Shown here piece by piece: positions 24,130 to 36,430 of a DNA stretch of 64,000 nt. The first letter of the stretch is position 1; each line of letters begins with the position of its first letter. The translations under genes were made by a program, and so were the position numbers. This stretch comes from Dermacentor variabilis. Taxonomy: Eukaryota > Arthropoda > Arachnida > Ixodida > Ixodidae. The notes under the pieces are model-generated. The model was not told the DNA's origin. It ran no database searches and saw only the letters and a program-made list of their open reading frames with translations. The stretch is from NCBI RefSeq assembly GCF_050947875.1, contig NC_134569.1, forward strand, positions 20,683,631 through 20,747,630. Reading direction: 5' to 3'.

Positions 24130-25333
24130 AATGTGGTAGACAAAAATATGCAAGATAGAGAAACAAATAGGGAACAAAGGAAATGAGGAAAAGTAAAAGG
24201 GAGTTAAATACTACGTGATTATCTACAGATACACAAAACACAGGAAATGAACTATGAAGTATGTTTTGGAGTCGAGTCTTATATAGCACAATTTTGCAAC
24301 AAGGCCAGGCAACGAATGTGGAATGCTACTTGGTATACTGTTGCGGCACGAACAAATGCATATGTTCAAGAAGCTTTAGGGAATGTATAATGTCATGGAC
24401 CACCTTATACAGGAACAAAAGTTGTGATTAATTAAGTATTGAATCTAAAGGTGCGAGTTGAAGTATATTTGAGAAGGCTCAACTGTGGTCGCCAGAATGG
24501 CAAAAGTGGTGCTTTAAGATAGATATCAATTTATTCTGGATGCATTCAATGAGGTGAGAATTAAATTTGCTCATTGCACTCCCTCCTACAGAGGCATACT
24601 CTAGTAGTTGGAGGCACACAGCAGAATTTCAGAAACACAACAGGTGAGTGGAAATCATGCAATACACGGCATGCAATTCCAAGAGCGTGAAGGGCATGTT
24701 GTGTAATTATCTATGTGAAGAGAAGCTTAGCATTTTGTCGAAGTACACACCAAGATCTTTCATTTCATCGGTCCTAAGGAGTGGATCATCATGTAGGGTG
24801 TATCAAAATTTCACATGGTGCGTTTTCTGCATATAACTTAATGCCATAGTGTTGAAAGCATTTAAGAGTACTTATTGTTCCTGCACAGAGTCGATACAGT
24901 GGTGAACACTGTTGACAGTCTCAAACAGTTTTAAGTTGTCCGCACACAAAGTCATTCTGTTCATTTATTAAGATGCTCTTAGCACTAACAGAAAGCGAGG
25001 AATCCAATATCGATTCAAACAGCTGATGCACTGCAGAGGATAGATATAGGTCGGCAGTTAGTAACTGCACATCTAGCACCTGATTTGTGCATGGGCAATG
25101 TCCATGCTACCTTTCGAGTGCTAGAAAAGGTACTAGACATTAGGGAACTATTGAAGATGCTTGTGAGAACAGGGAACAAGTATGCTTCCATACGTCTTAA
25201 GCTCTGCGGAGGAAATACCATCAACACCACAAGAAAGGGAAAGTTTAGGGAACTTCATAGACTTGGAAACAAGGTTTTCATTGACTGATAGCGTACACTG
25301 TGCCAGACTGAGAAGGAAGGTTACTTGAAGCAT
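24130..25333 (-). mobile_element. Degraded LINE RT remnant
   Basis: On the minus strand the RT opening is clear: GVDGISSAELKTYGS, then IFNSSLMSSTFS and HKSGARCAVTNCRPISIL, with a frameshift between them. Further on come QNDFVCGQ, then KDLGVYFDKMLSF (about 24760-24720) in another frame and a block like LLEYASVGGS. The catalytic palm is deleted or unreadable. The clade is jockey/CR1/L2-like by motif style. Confidence 0.7.
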
Positions 25334-25560
25334 CTGTCACACCGTATAGCAAACAGAAATGTTCTGCAAAGGCATCAGCAGTGTTCGAGGCAACGCCATC
25401 ATTTTCATAAAGAAGACAAAGATATTTTCATAAAGAGTTGTCGGCCTTCACCCAGGCTCCCGACATTAAACAAGCCGAGATCGACGTCACAGCAAAAGTG
25501 ATCACGCTGCCTGCCCACCCAACCGACCAAAGAATAAACAAATAAACATCATAATGCCAC
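25334..25560. other. No recognisable feature
   Basis: Nothing recognised. Confidence 0.5.
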
Positions 25561-26215
25561 CCGCCAGCCAGAATGTATGCTGAGTTGTCCATGCCAATGC
25601 ACTGCCTCTACCACATCCTTCATTAACTACAAACATATTCTGTACGAACATCCCAACATCAGCGTCTCAGTCAAAAGGCCACCTGGCCACCACGGAATTG
25701 GAGGGCGCAATAGAACTCACGAGCCTTCCGGAGGTGAAGCCAATTAATCCGGGAACCCTTGGCCAGCGGGCAGTCTTAGCAGGAAGACTATCCGGAAGTC
25801 TAACCGCAAAGACAGCCTAACCCGTCTACAGAAGCTTCGAGAAAAGGCAACCTTGTGACGTTCCTCATCGTGCAGATTCAATAGAGCAGACGCCAGAGGG
25901 CACAAACGTCCTCTCTCTCGGTGGCTTACATTACACACAAGGCATTCCTGGAAGACACCGCTGCCTGTCTAACTGCCAGAACTATCCCAATCCTGGGCAT
26001 CAGCTGGGGGCTCGCTCCCACATTCAGCACACACTACTCGACATCTCTGCCCTCCCAATCCGACCCGATTCCTGGAGCGAATGGATCGCTCCCCCGAAAG
26101 CTCACGACGAACTTGGTGGGGCCTTCTGGTATACCGCACATAAGGAAGACCTATTGATCTCGAAGACTACTCCAATATGTGGACTCCGGACCTGGAGCAA
26201 AATAAATGTTTACCT
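25561..26215 (+). mobile_element. Possible I-like LINE 3' fragment
   Basis: It ends with CAAAATAAATGTTTACC followed by a CT array (26200-26225). That is the same order of AATAAA, short spacer and CTCTCT seen at the end of the minus-strand fragment at 11906. A block near 25625-25650 reads like a damaged HILWECP zinc segment (YKHILYEHP). The evidence is weak and there is no intact frame. Confidence 0.28.
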
Positions 26216-26229
26216 CTCTCTCTCCTCCA

Positions 26230-27030
26230 TTTATGTGAGAATGAGATTGCGTTCCAAATTGTTTTGTGTGATTCCTGCTGTGAACGGCTTTAGTGTAGGT
26301 AGGTCCCCTGACTGAATGTATCACTCTTGTTAATTTTATATTCTGCTGGTCATATTTATTATACATGTGTTCTGTGCGAAATGAAGTGGACGTCGCCGCC
26401 TAGAGGTGCCAACATCTCCTAAATACCATGTATTAAAAAATAAAAATAAATGAAAAGGATCATTACAAGATATGGCTCCATATTTCACAGATGTTCGTCT
26501 TAGAGAGAGTGCATTACCTAATCATCGTGCGCGGTCATTGCTCTGCGCCAATTAATTCCAGGCTAACAATCAAGCCAAGAGAAACTAACTTTTTGGCGGC
26601 ATCCAGTTATGCGAATGGCTTCCCGGTCGGGTGTATATCAGACTCCTTCTAATTCAACGCGGATACCTCGGCCGCTGGATAATTTTTGTAGTCTACAATG
26701 CTAAAATAAGTCTGTCTTGCTTGCGCAGCCGCTCAGGCGCCACTGAAGAAACCTATCGGCCTTCCTTCATCTTCGTTCAATTGGCCATGCTCTTCAGCGG
26801 ACTGAGGACTGGAAAAACAATATGGCGAAGTCATGTCAACCTTGCCGTAAAACAAGCCTACAGAGCTAGACGTCCTTGGCCACCACCGTCTTTATTTAAG
26901 TTTGTATTAGTCTGCGTACTCCTATCACTCTCAATTTTCAGCTCCGTATGATGACATGTTTAAGTAATGCATCCACGCTGTTTCAAAGGGATTCCACCGA
27001 GTCAGCAGTGACGCACTGGTTTTTGTACAT
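26230..27030. other. No recognisable gene
   Basis: Unassigned. The frame 26631-26951 (+) has no motif. Confidence 0.45.
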
Positions 27031-27034
27031 CAGG

Positions 27035-27460
27035 CTTTAAACGGACACTAACGAAAAATTATGATTTGAGCTGTGTTAGTAAATTACCCTCCCACAATAC
27101 CAAAAAAGCCACTCTTACGCCGCGAGAAAACGCTCTGTGAACCATAAAAGACGCAAGAACGAGAGACAGATGGCGACGGATGGCGGCCTCGAAATTCTCC
27201 TACGAGCTCGTTCTGACGTCATACATTTTGACGCGGTCTGCTCGTGTCTAGTTAATTTTTTATCGGTAAAAATGGACTACGTTGTATAGACATCCGCACG
27301 CCAAGTTTCATCCTAGACGCCAGCGCTCGTTTCTGCCCTGGCGGAACGATTTCACCTCCAACGGATGTAGGTTTCCGCCGCCGCTTCCCTTCACGGTCGC
27401 GCCCGCGTTCAGTTCGCGCTACGCACGAAACATCTCTTGTTTGCGACAGCGCCTCTTCGG
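27035..27460 (+). repeat. Dispersed repeat starting TTTAAACGGACACT
   Basis: The start TTTAAACGGACACTAACG and the later TTCTGACGTCATACATTTTG resemble the minus-strand repeat at 29080-29345, which starts TTTAAAGGGACACG and contains ACGTCAGTGTGACC. The second half is CpG-rich and leads directly into a THAP-type ORF, so it may be the 5' region of a THAP-bearing transposon or gene. It includes a consensus CRE-like TGACGTCA (about 27213-27220). Confidence 0.45.
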
Positions 27461-27616
27461 ATGACCGGAAATTATTATTGTGTTGTTAACTGTCACGACA
27501 GCAATGTAAACAGGAAAGGGTTGATGCCATCAGTGAAATTCTGCCGGTTCACAAGAAAATGGTACGAAAAAAGCAGACGACAGACATGGATTACTGCGGT
27601 GCGCCGAACGAAGTAA
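27461..27616 (+). pseudogene. THAP zinc-finger domain fragment
   Basis: An ATG-started 51-codon frame with the N-terminal half of a THAP domain: YCVVNCHDS gives the first two zinc ligands (C-x3-C), then VKFCRFTRKW in the place of the usual F-P-box region, then WITAVRR with the conserved Trp. A stop follows at 27614-27616. The remaining ligands (C-x2-H near the domain end) are not in frame; a damaged continuation may be present in another frame (NWQTK, then TLITREC). THAP domains bind DNA and occur in P-element-type transposases and in host regulators. No catalytic transposase region was found downstream, so a dead P-like copy or the first exon of a THAP gene are both possible. Confidence 0.55.
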
Positions 27617-28583
27617 ACAACTGGCAAACGAAGTGAGCTCGTACATTGATCACTCGTGAGTGTATGAGGGTTTTTATATGTAGCCCACATGAATTTCATG
27701 ATTACTCAGTATATAATCCTTTTATTTATATAAAAGCTTTCAGTTGTTCGACCAGCGCTTGTCCTGTCTTGTTTCTCGTGTTTCGTTTGTGTGTGCGCTG
27801 CCCAAGAATGGAAACCACTTCTGTTGCATGTGCTAGCAGTTGCCAAAGTTCACGCGTGCCAAGAATTTGAATATGTGCACAATGCATTGAACATGACCGG
27901 AGTTCATTCCTGCATCACTACTGCACCAATCGACGTTACTAGACGATACACGCAGCGTCTTAGTCGCGCCGGCATTGCTGAAGCAGAATTGATTACTAAT
28001 ACTTTCAACTTCCGTCTCTTGAGCACTGTTAAAAAATGGCCAAGCTATTTACATTGCTGCCTCTATTCTATATTGTAGGGGACGTACTAGTTAAAGTTGT
28101 GTGCGCATGCCATACTTGTGCTACGCGGCGATATATTTTGTTTATTTCCGCACAGTGTCTATGGAAGTCCGTTGCCGCCATCAGAGACAACACGGATTTG
28201 TAGCAAACATTTTGTGGGAAACTGCAACAATGACAAAAAAGCTAACACGCATCTTAGATGCCGATGATTTTTCCCGCGGCACATACGATGTCGTGTCCAA
28301 TTACCTGCTCAGCGTCACTTACATGGCTAAGCAGACGCTGCCCTTTCGCCGCATTGCAGCCATAAAAATAATCATCAGGCGTACCGATCTTCTTAAAGGC
28401 AAATAGAAGCGTGTACATCGTCCTTCGAATAAAACGTCCACGCGCACGCACCTAGGCACACACCGCCCGCGGTACGAAACGTGCCCAAACACGCGCAGTG
28501 CAAGAGGCAATCAAGGTGGTGCGAACGAGAGATGGGAGGGGGGTGCCACCTGCTAGTTGAATTTTGCCCCACATGCGGCGCTC
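27617..28583. other. Unassigned, with a hairpin-family arm
   Basis: The stretch 27714-27797 (AAAGCTTTCAGTTGTTCGAC then CAGCGCTTGTCCTGTCTTG and GTGTGTGCGCTGC) resembles one arm of the hairpin repeats at 52.4, 63.1 and 63.7 kb. The frames at 27791-28078 and 28101-28406 (+) have no recognised domain; they could be decayed transposon coding sequence downstream of the THAP fragment. Confidence 0.35.
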
Positions 28584-29040
28584 TGGATGGATGGATGGAT
28601 GGATGGAAGGTAGGAGCGTCCCCATTGAAACGGGGTGATGGCAGTTGCCACCATGCTCAGCTTTTTATTTTTGTTTAACTGTGTTGTAAGTTGTTAAAAT
28701 TCGCCATTTTCATTAAATACTTCTTCCTACACGTTCAACCTTACGTCACCTCTCTGCTTTTCAGCCACCAATCTTCGAGTCGCTTTTTGCTAATTTACAC
28801 AGCATATTTATTTACATGACTATTGTTATCTCAAAACCCTAGGGCCACAGGAAGCGCGACTGTGCCCGCATCGACATCGGGATGGATACTATCACATTTT
28901 AGTATGAGGTGTTCTATTGTTTGTACAGATTTACCACACACAGTACATGTGTCTTCTTCTTCGTTAAATTTCTTTTTATAGCTGCGTGTTCTAAGACATC
29001 TAAGTGTCTAGTTCTAAGTGTATCTCACGTCGGCGCAGCA
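28584..29040 (-). mobile_element. LINE 3' end with (CCAT)n tail
   Basis: Minus strand: a zinc motif CTVCGKSVQTIEHLILKC, then ALGF, an in-frame stop, and KKRLEDWWLKSRE, a C-terminal signature I know from R1/LOA-like arthropod LINEs. The trailer runs through GCAACTGCCATCACCCCGTT and ends in a (CCAT)n array (28584-28607). Everything 5' of the zinc motif is missing or unreadable. Confidence 0.65.
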
Positions 29041-29079
29041 GCGCCGCTCGCGGTGCCGTTCTGGCCTATTCTAAGAGAG

Positions 29080-29345
29080 TCAGAAATTAAACTTGGGAAT
29101 TTTTAAGAATTTTTACTGAACCATAACGGTTTACTGAAAAAGAAACATAAAAAAATATTTTGCAATCTGCGAGGTCACACTGACGTACAGGCCATGTGGT
29201 TATGGCGCGAAATTCAAAAATGAAACTTTGCCCATCATTTTATCTTTTAGTAAAAGCCTATTACCGCGAAGGAGGGAGATATTTCCAAGAATGTCTTATC
29301 AGCCCGCACTGATTCAGTGTTTCTACTACGTGTCCCTTTAAACGG
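29080..29345 (-). repeat. Dispersed repeat, TTTAAAGGGACAC family
   Basis: Minus strand: it starts TTTAAAGGGACACGTAGTAG and has GAATTTCGCGCC followed by ACGTCAGTGTGACC. This matches the general layout of the repeat at 27035-27460. It is non-coding. I recall the pattern as widespread in tick genomes but cannot verify it here. Confidence 0.5.
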
Positions 29346-32300
29346 CAGCAAAGTTGTATTTTCCGACTGCTGTGACCTCGGTACCTTGGAGAGCATAACA
29401 ATTGGCACAAGTGACAACGTTGATAGAATTTCCACGTCTGTTTGTGAACGGCACCCTGACCCATTCCCATATGAATTCACAAAATTCTGCTCACGTTGTT
29501 AAAATACACTCCCACCTACACTACCCTTCTGACCTTGTTTGGAGCATTTGTGCAATGAGACCACCATATTACCCTCCGTTTCTTTTTTTCTTTTTTACTT
29601 TTTTCTCTTCTTTTATGGGGGGGAGGGGGAGGGGTAGTTCCTCTGCGCCGGGAAGTCGGGCCAACGTCACCATTTCGCAGATATACGTCGACGCCAAAGA
29701 CAAGCACGAATGCAGCCAGTCTTGTTTGTTGATCTTTTATTGCGGTTTCTAGGATCAATATTTTTTTGCAACGTTCTCAGTGTAACGCACAGGTTCATGC
29801 ATTACTAGAATCGAGGCAACAAGTGTGCGGTTGCATTAGCCTAGACGAGGGACATGTGAATGTAAGAAAGAAGCAGAGAGACATATAAGATAATAGCATG
29901 GCCTAGCAACAGTCGCCACAATTTCCTTCCGCATATCATAGCCTATCGTTCGACTGCCATCTGCGCAGCCTCGATGCATCCGCAAGGCACGCTCAGAGTG
30001 CCCATGCGACGGGAGGCAATATGCAACCAGAACAACGCGATGCGTTTACGACGCACCCATAACAGCCAGACACAACACCAAACCTAAAGAGAACGGAGCT
30101 GCGGGACGCTGTATGCACAGTCTTCAATTTCGTCTGACCTTGACAGAATGAGGGGCCCGGGGAATAAAAAATAAATTGGGTCCAGAGAGCGTTAGCGCAA
30201 AGGGAGTCGACCTTGAGAAGCCCTTCTGTTACGGGATGAGAAAAGCAAAAATAACAAAGGCAAAACGCAACCCGTTTGTTTTCCGCATTCGGGTGCGGAG
30301 CGGAGAGCGAGAGGCCCACGTGCGACAGTCGTACATTAGAGCGGCCTGACGCTCGGGAAGTGGTCGAACGAGAGGAAATGAAAAATGATAGGTTTCGACT
30401 CCGCAGTTTCGACGCACGAAGGAACACCGAAGGGTGCTAGTGAGGTTACGCAGCCACGCGGCCACGAACATATAGAAAAAAGGTAACGCAAATGCAATAG
30501 CTAAATAAAGGATCATTGTCAATTCAGTGGCGCCATCTAGCGAAGTGAATAGAAAAAATGCGTGGTGGCCTCCATACCTGCGCTCCATGATTGCGCGAGA
30601 CCTGGCAGGTGTCCAGGTGTCTCTTTCGAAAACGTACGACTCGCGGCAAGCGTGACGAGTGCTCGGTTGTGCCTTTGATTCTCTCTTTTTCAGTCGCCGT
30701 TTCCGCTGAGAAATCGACATATTAAACGGGCGACGGCTACGTTATGCCAGTTTTATGCAGCGAGCGAAGGTGTAGCGTATCCACGTATACGCAATTTGTA
30801 TGCAGGGGCCGCGCGTGTGCCTCCACTTGCCGCGGCAAAGCATGCAGCAGTGGGTTTCGTTTCCACGGCCTCCGGCATGTGCGGACTGCCTTTTCTGTTC
30901 CTTTTCACTGTGCCTTTTCACAGATATGAGAAGGTCGTGCGGTTTTATCAGCCTACGGAAACGACGTTTGTTCATTGCATCATGCCTTTAAACATGGCGT
31001 AATGTGCTACTGGTCTGCAATTTACGCGGTAACTTAGATACTGCACTGAAAACTAAAGCTACCCTTATTATTTTTTATCTTCAGCGAGGATGGCTTGCTC
31101 GAAGAAAGAAAGAGGAGGAACGGATGCAAACACGAATTGTGGAAGACAGCAAGCCATTGGCAACGAACGTTCCCATGGTACTAACGTGGCGATATATACA
31201 GTAACGGTACATATAGTAACGCCTTGCGCTTGGAGTATGAGAAAGCGCACGTTCGAAGGGAAAAGAGCCGTTGTACGGACAGATATACGGAGAGCAAAGA
31301 GTGATAGTTCTAGCAACTAATGGCATTTCATAAATGTTCGCGGCATGCTCTGGGCAGCAATCTATGTCATTCCTCGCTATGACAATAGCAGTGCAATTAG
31401 CTGCTTGCTTTATGAGATAAGTACTTGCGTCAACACCCACGGTGCCTCATAAGAAGTTGGTCTCCAGGGCCCACATTCATTAGAACTCCTTATGCAATTG
31501 TGGCATCCTAAGAGGGAGAACGTTCTTACGAACGAAAACCCTTGTGAACACCTTCTGTGTCATTCAGCTGTCCTTTAACCTTAAGTTATCCAATATTCGA
31601 GGTATAAACAGCTACGTTTGCCCGTTCATCAAAAACATATCATTGAGCAAAGAAATGTACTAGTCTTATGTTTAATGTTACACTCTTAAAACAGTTGCAT
31701 CCTTTGGAGTGTATATTTCCCAAACAACTATAAGCGTTGCCTCTCTTGCCCGCATTTCCCTTCTTTAACGCTGCGAGCGCGGTACTTCCATGTCACCAAC
31801 GGCATGCGCATTATTAGCATGACAGAGCATTCTCGACAGAAAAGTAGCGAGCGCAGCGTTTTCAAGAAAGGAAACGCAAGCAAGACAGGCGGTGATTATC
31901 GTTGTGAGGCAGATATACACCCCAGAGGGTGCAATTGCTTTTAGAACGTAGATCCGTGAGCGCAGGGCCACGTCCGTGAGATGGCCGGAAAGACTCACCC
32001 GTCCGCCACCATCGGAGTCGTCCGTTGTGTCTCCCTGCGCCTGCGAACAATAAGCAGCAGCTTCAGTTTAGTGTATGAGTAACTCGCAGGGCGTTCACGA
32101 CGCACGCCAAGCGCGCTGCGTAAACAACCCTAGACAAGAGTGCCTCAGAGCTACAGATGACTGCACCTGTGCTGCACGCATCCATTAAACGCTCTGCACT
32201 ACAGTTATCTTTTTGTCCGCCTTGACTCTTCTTCATATCTTTGGCTTTCGCACAACAAATAAAGTCGCGCGGTTTCTCTACTGTGCGACCAGAGATACGC

Positions 32301-32662
32301 AAATTATGTGTTTTTACTAAAACGTTATTGCTCATATGTCACCCGTGATGTCTGAATTGTCCGCACTCCTCTTTTATTGCGTCAGCTGACAAGGGGCACT
32401 CAACGCCGCGTCCGAGAAGCGCTGGCCTCCTTTAGTATCGATTTAAATAAAAAGTCAGCAGGAATTCAAATTGGACAGTTTCTAAGTTCGGTAATAGCCA
32501 TTTGTCAATGTTAAAGAAGCATTAAAAGGGGCACTGTAAAAAAAAAGTTGAAAACATATATGTTTTATTTAATGAAATCATTGCATCCTATTTATGGGCG
32601 TATGCACAGGTGACAAACTAACGTTATTTTACGCAAGAATTTTTAGGTCTTGCTGACCGTTG

Positions 32663-32665
<3 letters not shown>
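29346..32665. other. No recognisable gene
   Basis: Unassigned. The frame 30229-30720 (-, 163 codons) has a hydrophobic segment (LYLAIAFALPFFYMFVAAWL) but no homology I can name and no splice support. The frames at 31081-31440 and 31765-32335 are likewise featureless. Confidence 0.4.

Positions 32666-32743
<78 letters not shown>
32666..32743. repeat. (AT)n microsatellite
   Basis: A perfect AT dinucleotide array of about 38 units. Confidence 0.98.
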
Positions 32744-32744
<1 letters not shown>

Positions 32745-32867
32745 GAAGTATATTATTTGGTTGACACTTGTATGTTTGCGACAGTTCAAGGACGTTTCCA
32801 AAACAGAGCATAGCCATTAGAAAGCATTTCTTTTTATCGTGGCCTGGTTGTGGAGGGTTGGCTATGT

Positions 32868-32912
32868 GAACGCGTGCGAACGCGTGCGAACGCGTGCGAA
32901 CGTGTGCGAGCG
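32868..32912. repeat. 10-bp minisatellite, GAACGCGTGC unit
   Basis: About four and a half tandem copies of GAACGCGTGC, the last ones with substitutions (GAACGTGTGC, GAGCG). Each unit contains the MluI-type palindrome ACGCGT. Confidence 0.9.
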
Positions 32913-33254
32913 TACACACAGACAAGGACATGTGGCCAGTCCATCGTGTACGTCTTGCGGTTGCTGCAAGGTGCTTCAGTATACCTGATATTGGAGTGTC
33001 CCGCTTTCAGTGCGCAGCGCATGTCGCTAGTGAGGTACTATCGATCACCTCCTTGACCTGAGATGTACAACACTCGACGAGTGTTTGTACCCCAGTGGTT
33101 GTGCGTCTCGACGCGATCAGGCTCATTGCGCCTACTTACTTTTCTAGAATTAACTAACATGTTCACGTTCGTAACTCAGATACTATTTCTTCTATTTAGC
33201 GTGACCTGCAGTGACCCGCCCAACTGTGTGTGACCGGTACTGTATGTTTTCTGC

Positions 33255-33455
33255 TTTATTGTTTGAGATTTCCCATCTTGCTCTTTCTTTACTCTTTCCT
33301 AGCCTTCCTATCATCAATTTCCATGTTTCTGTCTCCTCCTTTCACAAGAGTAGGCAGATGCTGTGCCCCTTCCTGTGGCAGTTGCCAGCCTGCTCCTTGC
33401 TTTGCCTTACCTGTCAAATGTATATAAGTTTTCATAACAAATAATAATAATTGTG
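33255..33455 (+). mobile_element. LINE 3' trailer fragment
   Basis: A pyrimidine-rich trailer, then GCAGTTGCCAGCCTGCTCCT and CCTTACCTGTC, ending in AAATAATAATAAT. It resembles the shared trailer type of the I-like LINEs in this window. No coding part remains. Confidence 0.4.
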
Positions 33456-35999
33456 CCGGTGCATCGAGTTGGTTCCGCAGACAAACTCCCAGTGCATGCT
33501 TCAACCCCAGGTTGCATGCTTTGGCTATATACGAAGAGGCTCGATTTATTGACGGCCCTTGCTTTCGGACGGTCTCGTAGTGAGTACGTAAACGCAGTGG
33601 CTCGATCATGCGAGCTAGTTTTAAAACTAGGCTGTGACTCTTAAAGTACACTGTTTTGGATCCTCCCACAAACAAACGGGAGGTTCTTATTCGAAGTGAA
33701 AAACATGAAAAAAGAAAAAAAGAATGTAAACTGCGAAGCCGTGAATTCAGTGCACAATCGCAATTCTGGTGTTTTGTGCGATACTTATTGCTTCATCGTA
33801 ATCAATATAATCAACTAAAATAAAATAACTTTGCTTAGGACACATGGTTTAAAAAGAACGTGGTGTTAGTATTTCGCGTGCTACTTAATGTCAACCACGG
33901 ATTACCATAATAATATATGGTGTCCTGCGTAACCAAGGAAGAGCGACAAATAAATTAACAGAATACTGTGTTCAACGTTACTGCCTGCATCTGTTTGGAT
34001 AAGGACAAGGCAAGTGACAACTTTCATTGCGCCTTCTCTTCCAAGGACCGTCGTCAAAATTCAGCACGCTTTAGCAATACCCTTAGCCTTAATGAAAGAT
34101 CTCACGCGTGCAGTAGACGCTCAGACAAATGATGACGGTACAGACAGAGTAGTTCTTGCGTAAAATTAACCGCATATGATCGTCATTGTGCCCTGCATGC
34201 AGTGTACGAGAGGACATAGCCAAAGCACTTAACCTGCTATTTCAACATCGTTACACTCCAAATGACCATCCTAATATCAACACCTAATATCTCATGGATC
34301 GCATCTTGAACTAAATGTACTTGGACTGTGGACAATAGCACCGCATGTGTGTCCCGTGCTACACCGACGTTTTGAACTTGTCTGCGAGACGCTGGTTTCA
34401 ACGAGGTGCCTTAATTTTACATGCTGACTGTGATGTGTTTTGTGCGCGTAACTTTTCCTGTGTGTATTATTGCATTTATTATACCACATTTACCGCACTA
34501 GAACTGAATTTCGGGCTAGTTGCTTATTCATGATCGTCAGATAACAACGCTTAAATGGTTATGTCTCTTCTACGTTCGTCCCTTGTCTCAAGAGCGCTGT
34601 TATTTGACGATCGTACTTAACTGGTGTAGCACATGCTACGAGCGCCATCAGGCAAAACTCGCCAGTTTCGGGAACCGTCCTCTCTCTCTCCCCGACAGGT
34701 CGTCCTATATTTCGATCAAGACTCCCTCGCTCTGACAAATTCAATTCACAAATCCGAAAAAGCCGCTTGTTAACGGAATAGCAACGCTAACCGAAAACTG
34801 GTAGCAAATTTCTTAACGAGCACTAGAGCTCGATATGGACTAGAAATCGGTTAAGTCTCCGGGCTATATTTTATCACAAATCCCTGTTCTATACTGTTCT
34901 TTTCCCTGCTCTGTTCTATCCTCGAAAAAAGCCAGACACCGCAGACATTTCGTACGTATAAGCTTGTTTCCTTGATCATTATGTGAAAGCTGGGCCTTCG
35001 GAGACACCGGCTCCGAAGTCACTGTCATCATAGTGCGTTGAGTGACACAGTAAGTGCGTGCTGTAATACTGCATACTGAACGTTCGCAATATCGCGCCGT
35101 ACCATGGCCCACGTGAGCGACATCAGTAATAAAGGGACTCCTGGTGAAGACAGCGCCCAGGGCGAACTACAGAGGGTATCGATTCCGCTTTCCCTTTCGG
35201 GCAGTGCGTATATCTTCGATCACGTGACCAACGTGCACGCTCTGCGATTACCTTAGAAGGCGCGAGGCGGTAGTTTCCAAGCTACGCCGCGGGAAATCCG
35301 CTCTCGGACATTAATTCTACCGTTACGGTGTGCCTAAAGATGCCTTCTAAATTGCTGAGAAAAAAAAAAAAGCAAGACGTCGCACTCTCGAGTACTTCGT
35401 TTAGTGCCTTTCGACGAACGCCGAAGTAGTACGCCTTACATCGGAGATTGGGAGCGCTGTCATCCTTTGCCAGAAAACGTTGCAGCGAGTGGAAGCAGGG
35501 CGTTCAGCGCCTCCCGAAATTCAAGGCAAAGCTAATGCCTTTCTAACTAGAACCGCGCAGCGCTCTGGCAGCTTGGCTGGCACCATGCAGCTATAATCAG
35601 CTCGTTCGATCACAACCACGCTTAGTGCATAGCCACCATAGCCACTTACAGGCTGCCATTCAATAATCAATGCGACGTCTTAGATGAACCAACGCTTATA
35701 GTGAATGACATTGTAATTTTTTGACAAGCCATTCAACTACGAGAACTGTAGAGTGAGGTGCCAGTTTTGAGGCATTCACAACACTGCACGGATTTCGCGG
35801 GCACAGGGAAAAGAACTCATCGCCGTGCATGGGCACTGCTGTTGTCTCCTCTGTGCCCTCGCACAATAAGCTTCCAGCCTCCTTGTTCAAGGCACTGACC
35901 GCGTCATAGAAGAAGAAAGGAAATTGTGCAGGAGACAGAACGGGAAGCGTCACAAAAAATTTAATGAAAATGGAAAAAGGAAACAAGCATAGCCTCGCG
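33456..35999. other. No recognisable gene
   Basis: Unassigned DNA, with short frames only and no motif. Confidence 0.45.
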
Positions 36000-36430
36000 G
36001 GTCACGTCGGTAGTGCGCGCAAGAAAACGTTCACGTATAATAACCTCTTTCTCCCACCCTCCCCTTTACCCAATTTTTTTTCTGAATTTCTTTATTTCTG
36101 TCTTACGATGCTGTCCCCCCCCCCTCCCTCTTGCTTTTCTTTCTTTTTTTTTCCCCCTTTCCGGAGTGCTAGTCTGGCGATTCAGAGAAGGTCGTCGTGC
36201 CCCTTCGGCACGTTACGCCTGGGCGCCATTCGAGACAAACGCGGACGTCTTCGACGCGCTTGCGGGACCTGTTCTTTGTTTGTCCGGGCCCGTACGTGAC
36301 GCCGCCGCCGCCAGCCCTGCAGGCGAAGGTCGGCGTGACCCGTCACTCACTTAGTACGAACGGCGGCATGCCGGAAGCCGAGTGGAACACGCCTTCTGGT
36401 CGCGCAGCTGTTCACGAAAAGTAAGCAGAG
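36000..36430. promoter_or_regulatory. CpG-rich block with candidate short first exon
   Basis: The pyrimidine tract (36040-36160) is followed by CpG-rich DNA. An ATG at 36368 with G at -3 opens a short frame (MPEAEWNTPSGRAAVHE) that runs into AAAA|GTAAGC at 36420/36421, an acceptable 5' splice site. This is suggestive of a first exon, no more. Confidence 0.22.

Noticed and set aside
30229..30720. 163-codon minus-strand frame with a hydrophobic stretch
   Set aside because: No recognised family, and the single hydrophobic run alone is not enough to call a membrane protein.
32629..32931. Minus-strand frame with Ile-Tyr repeats
   Set aside because: Product of the (AT)n array.
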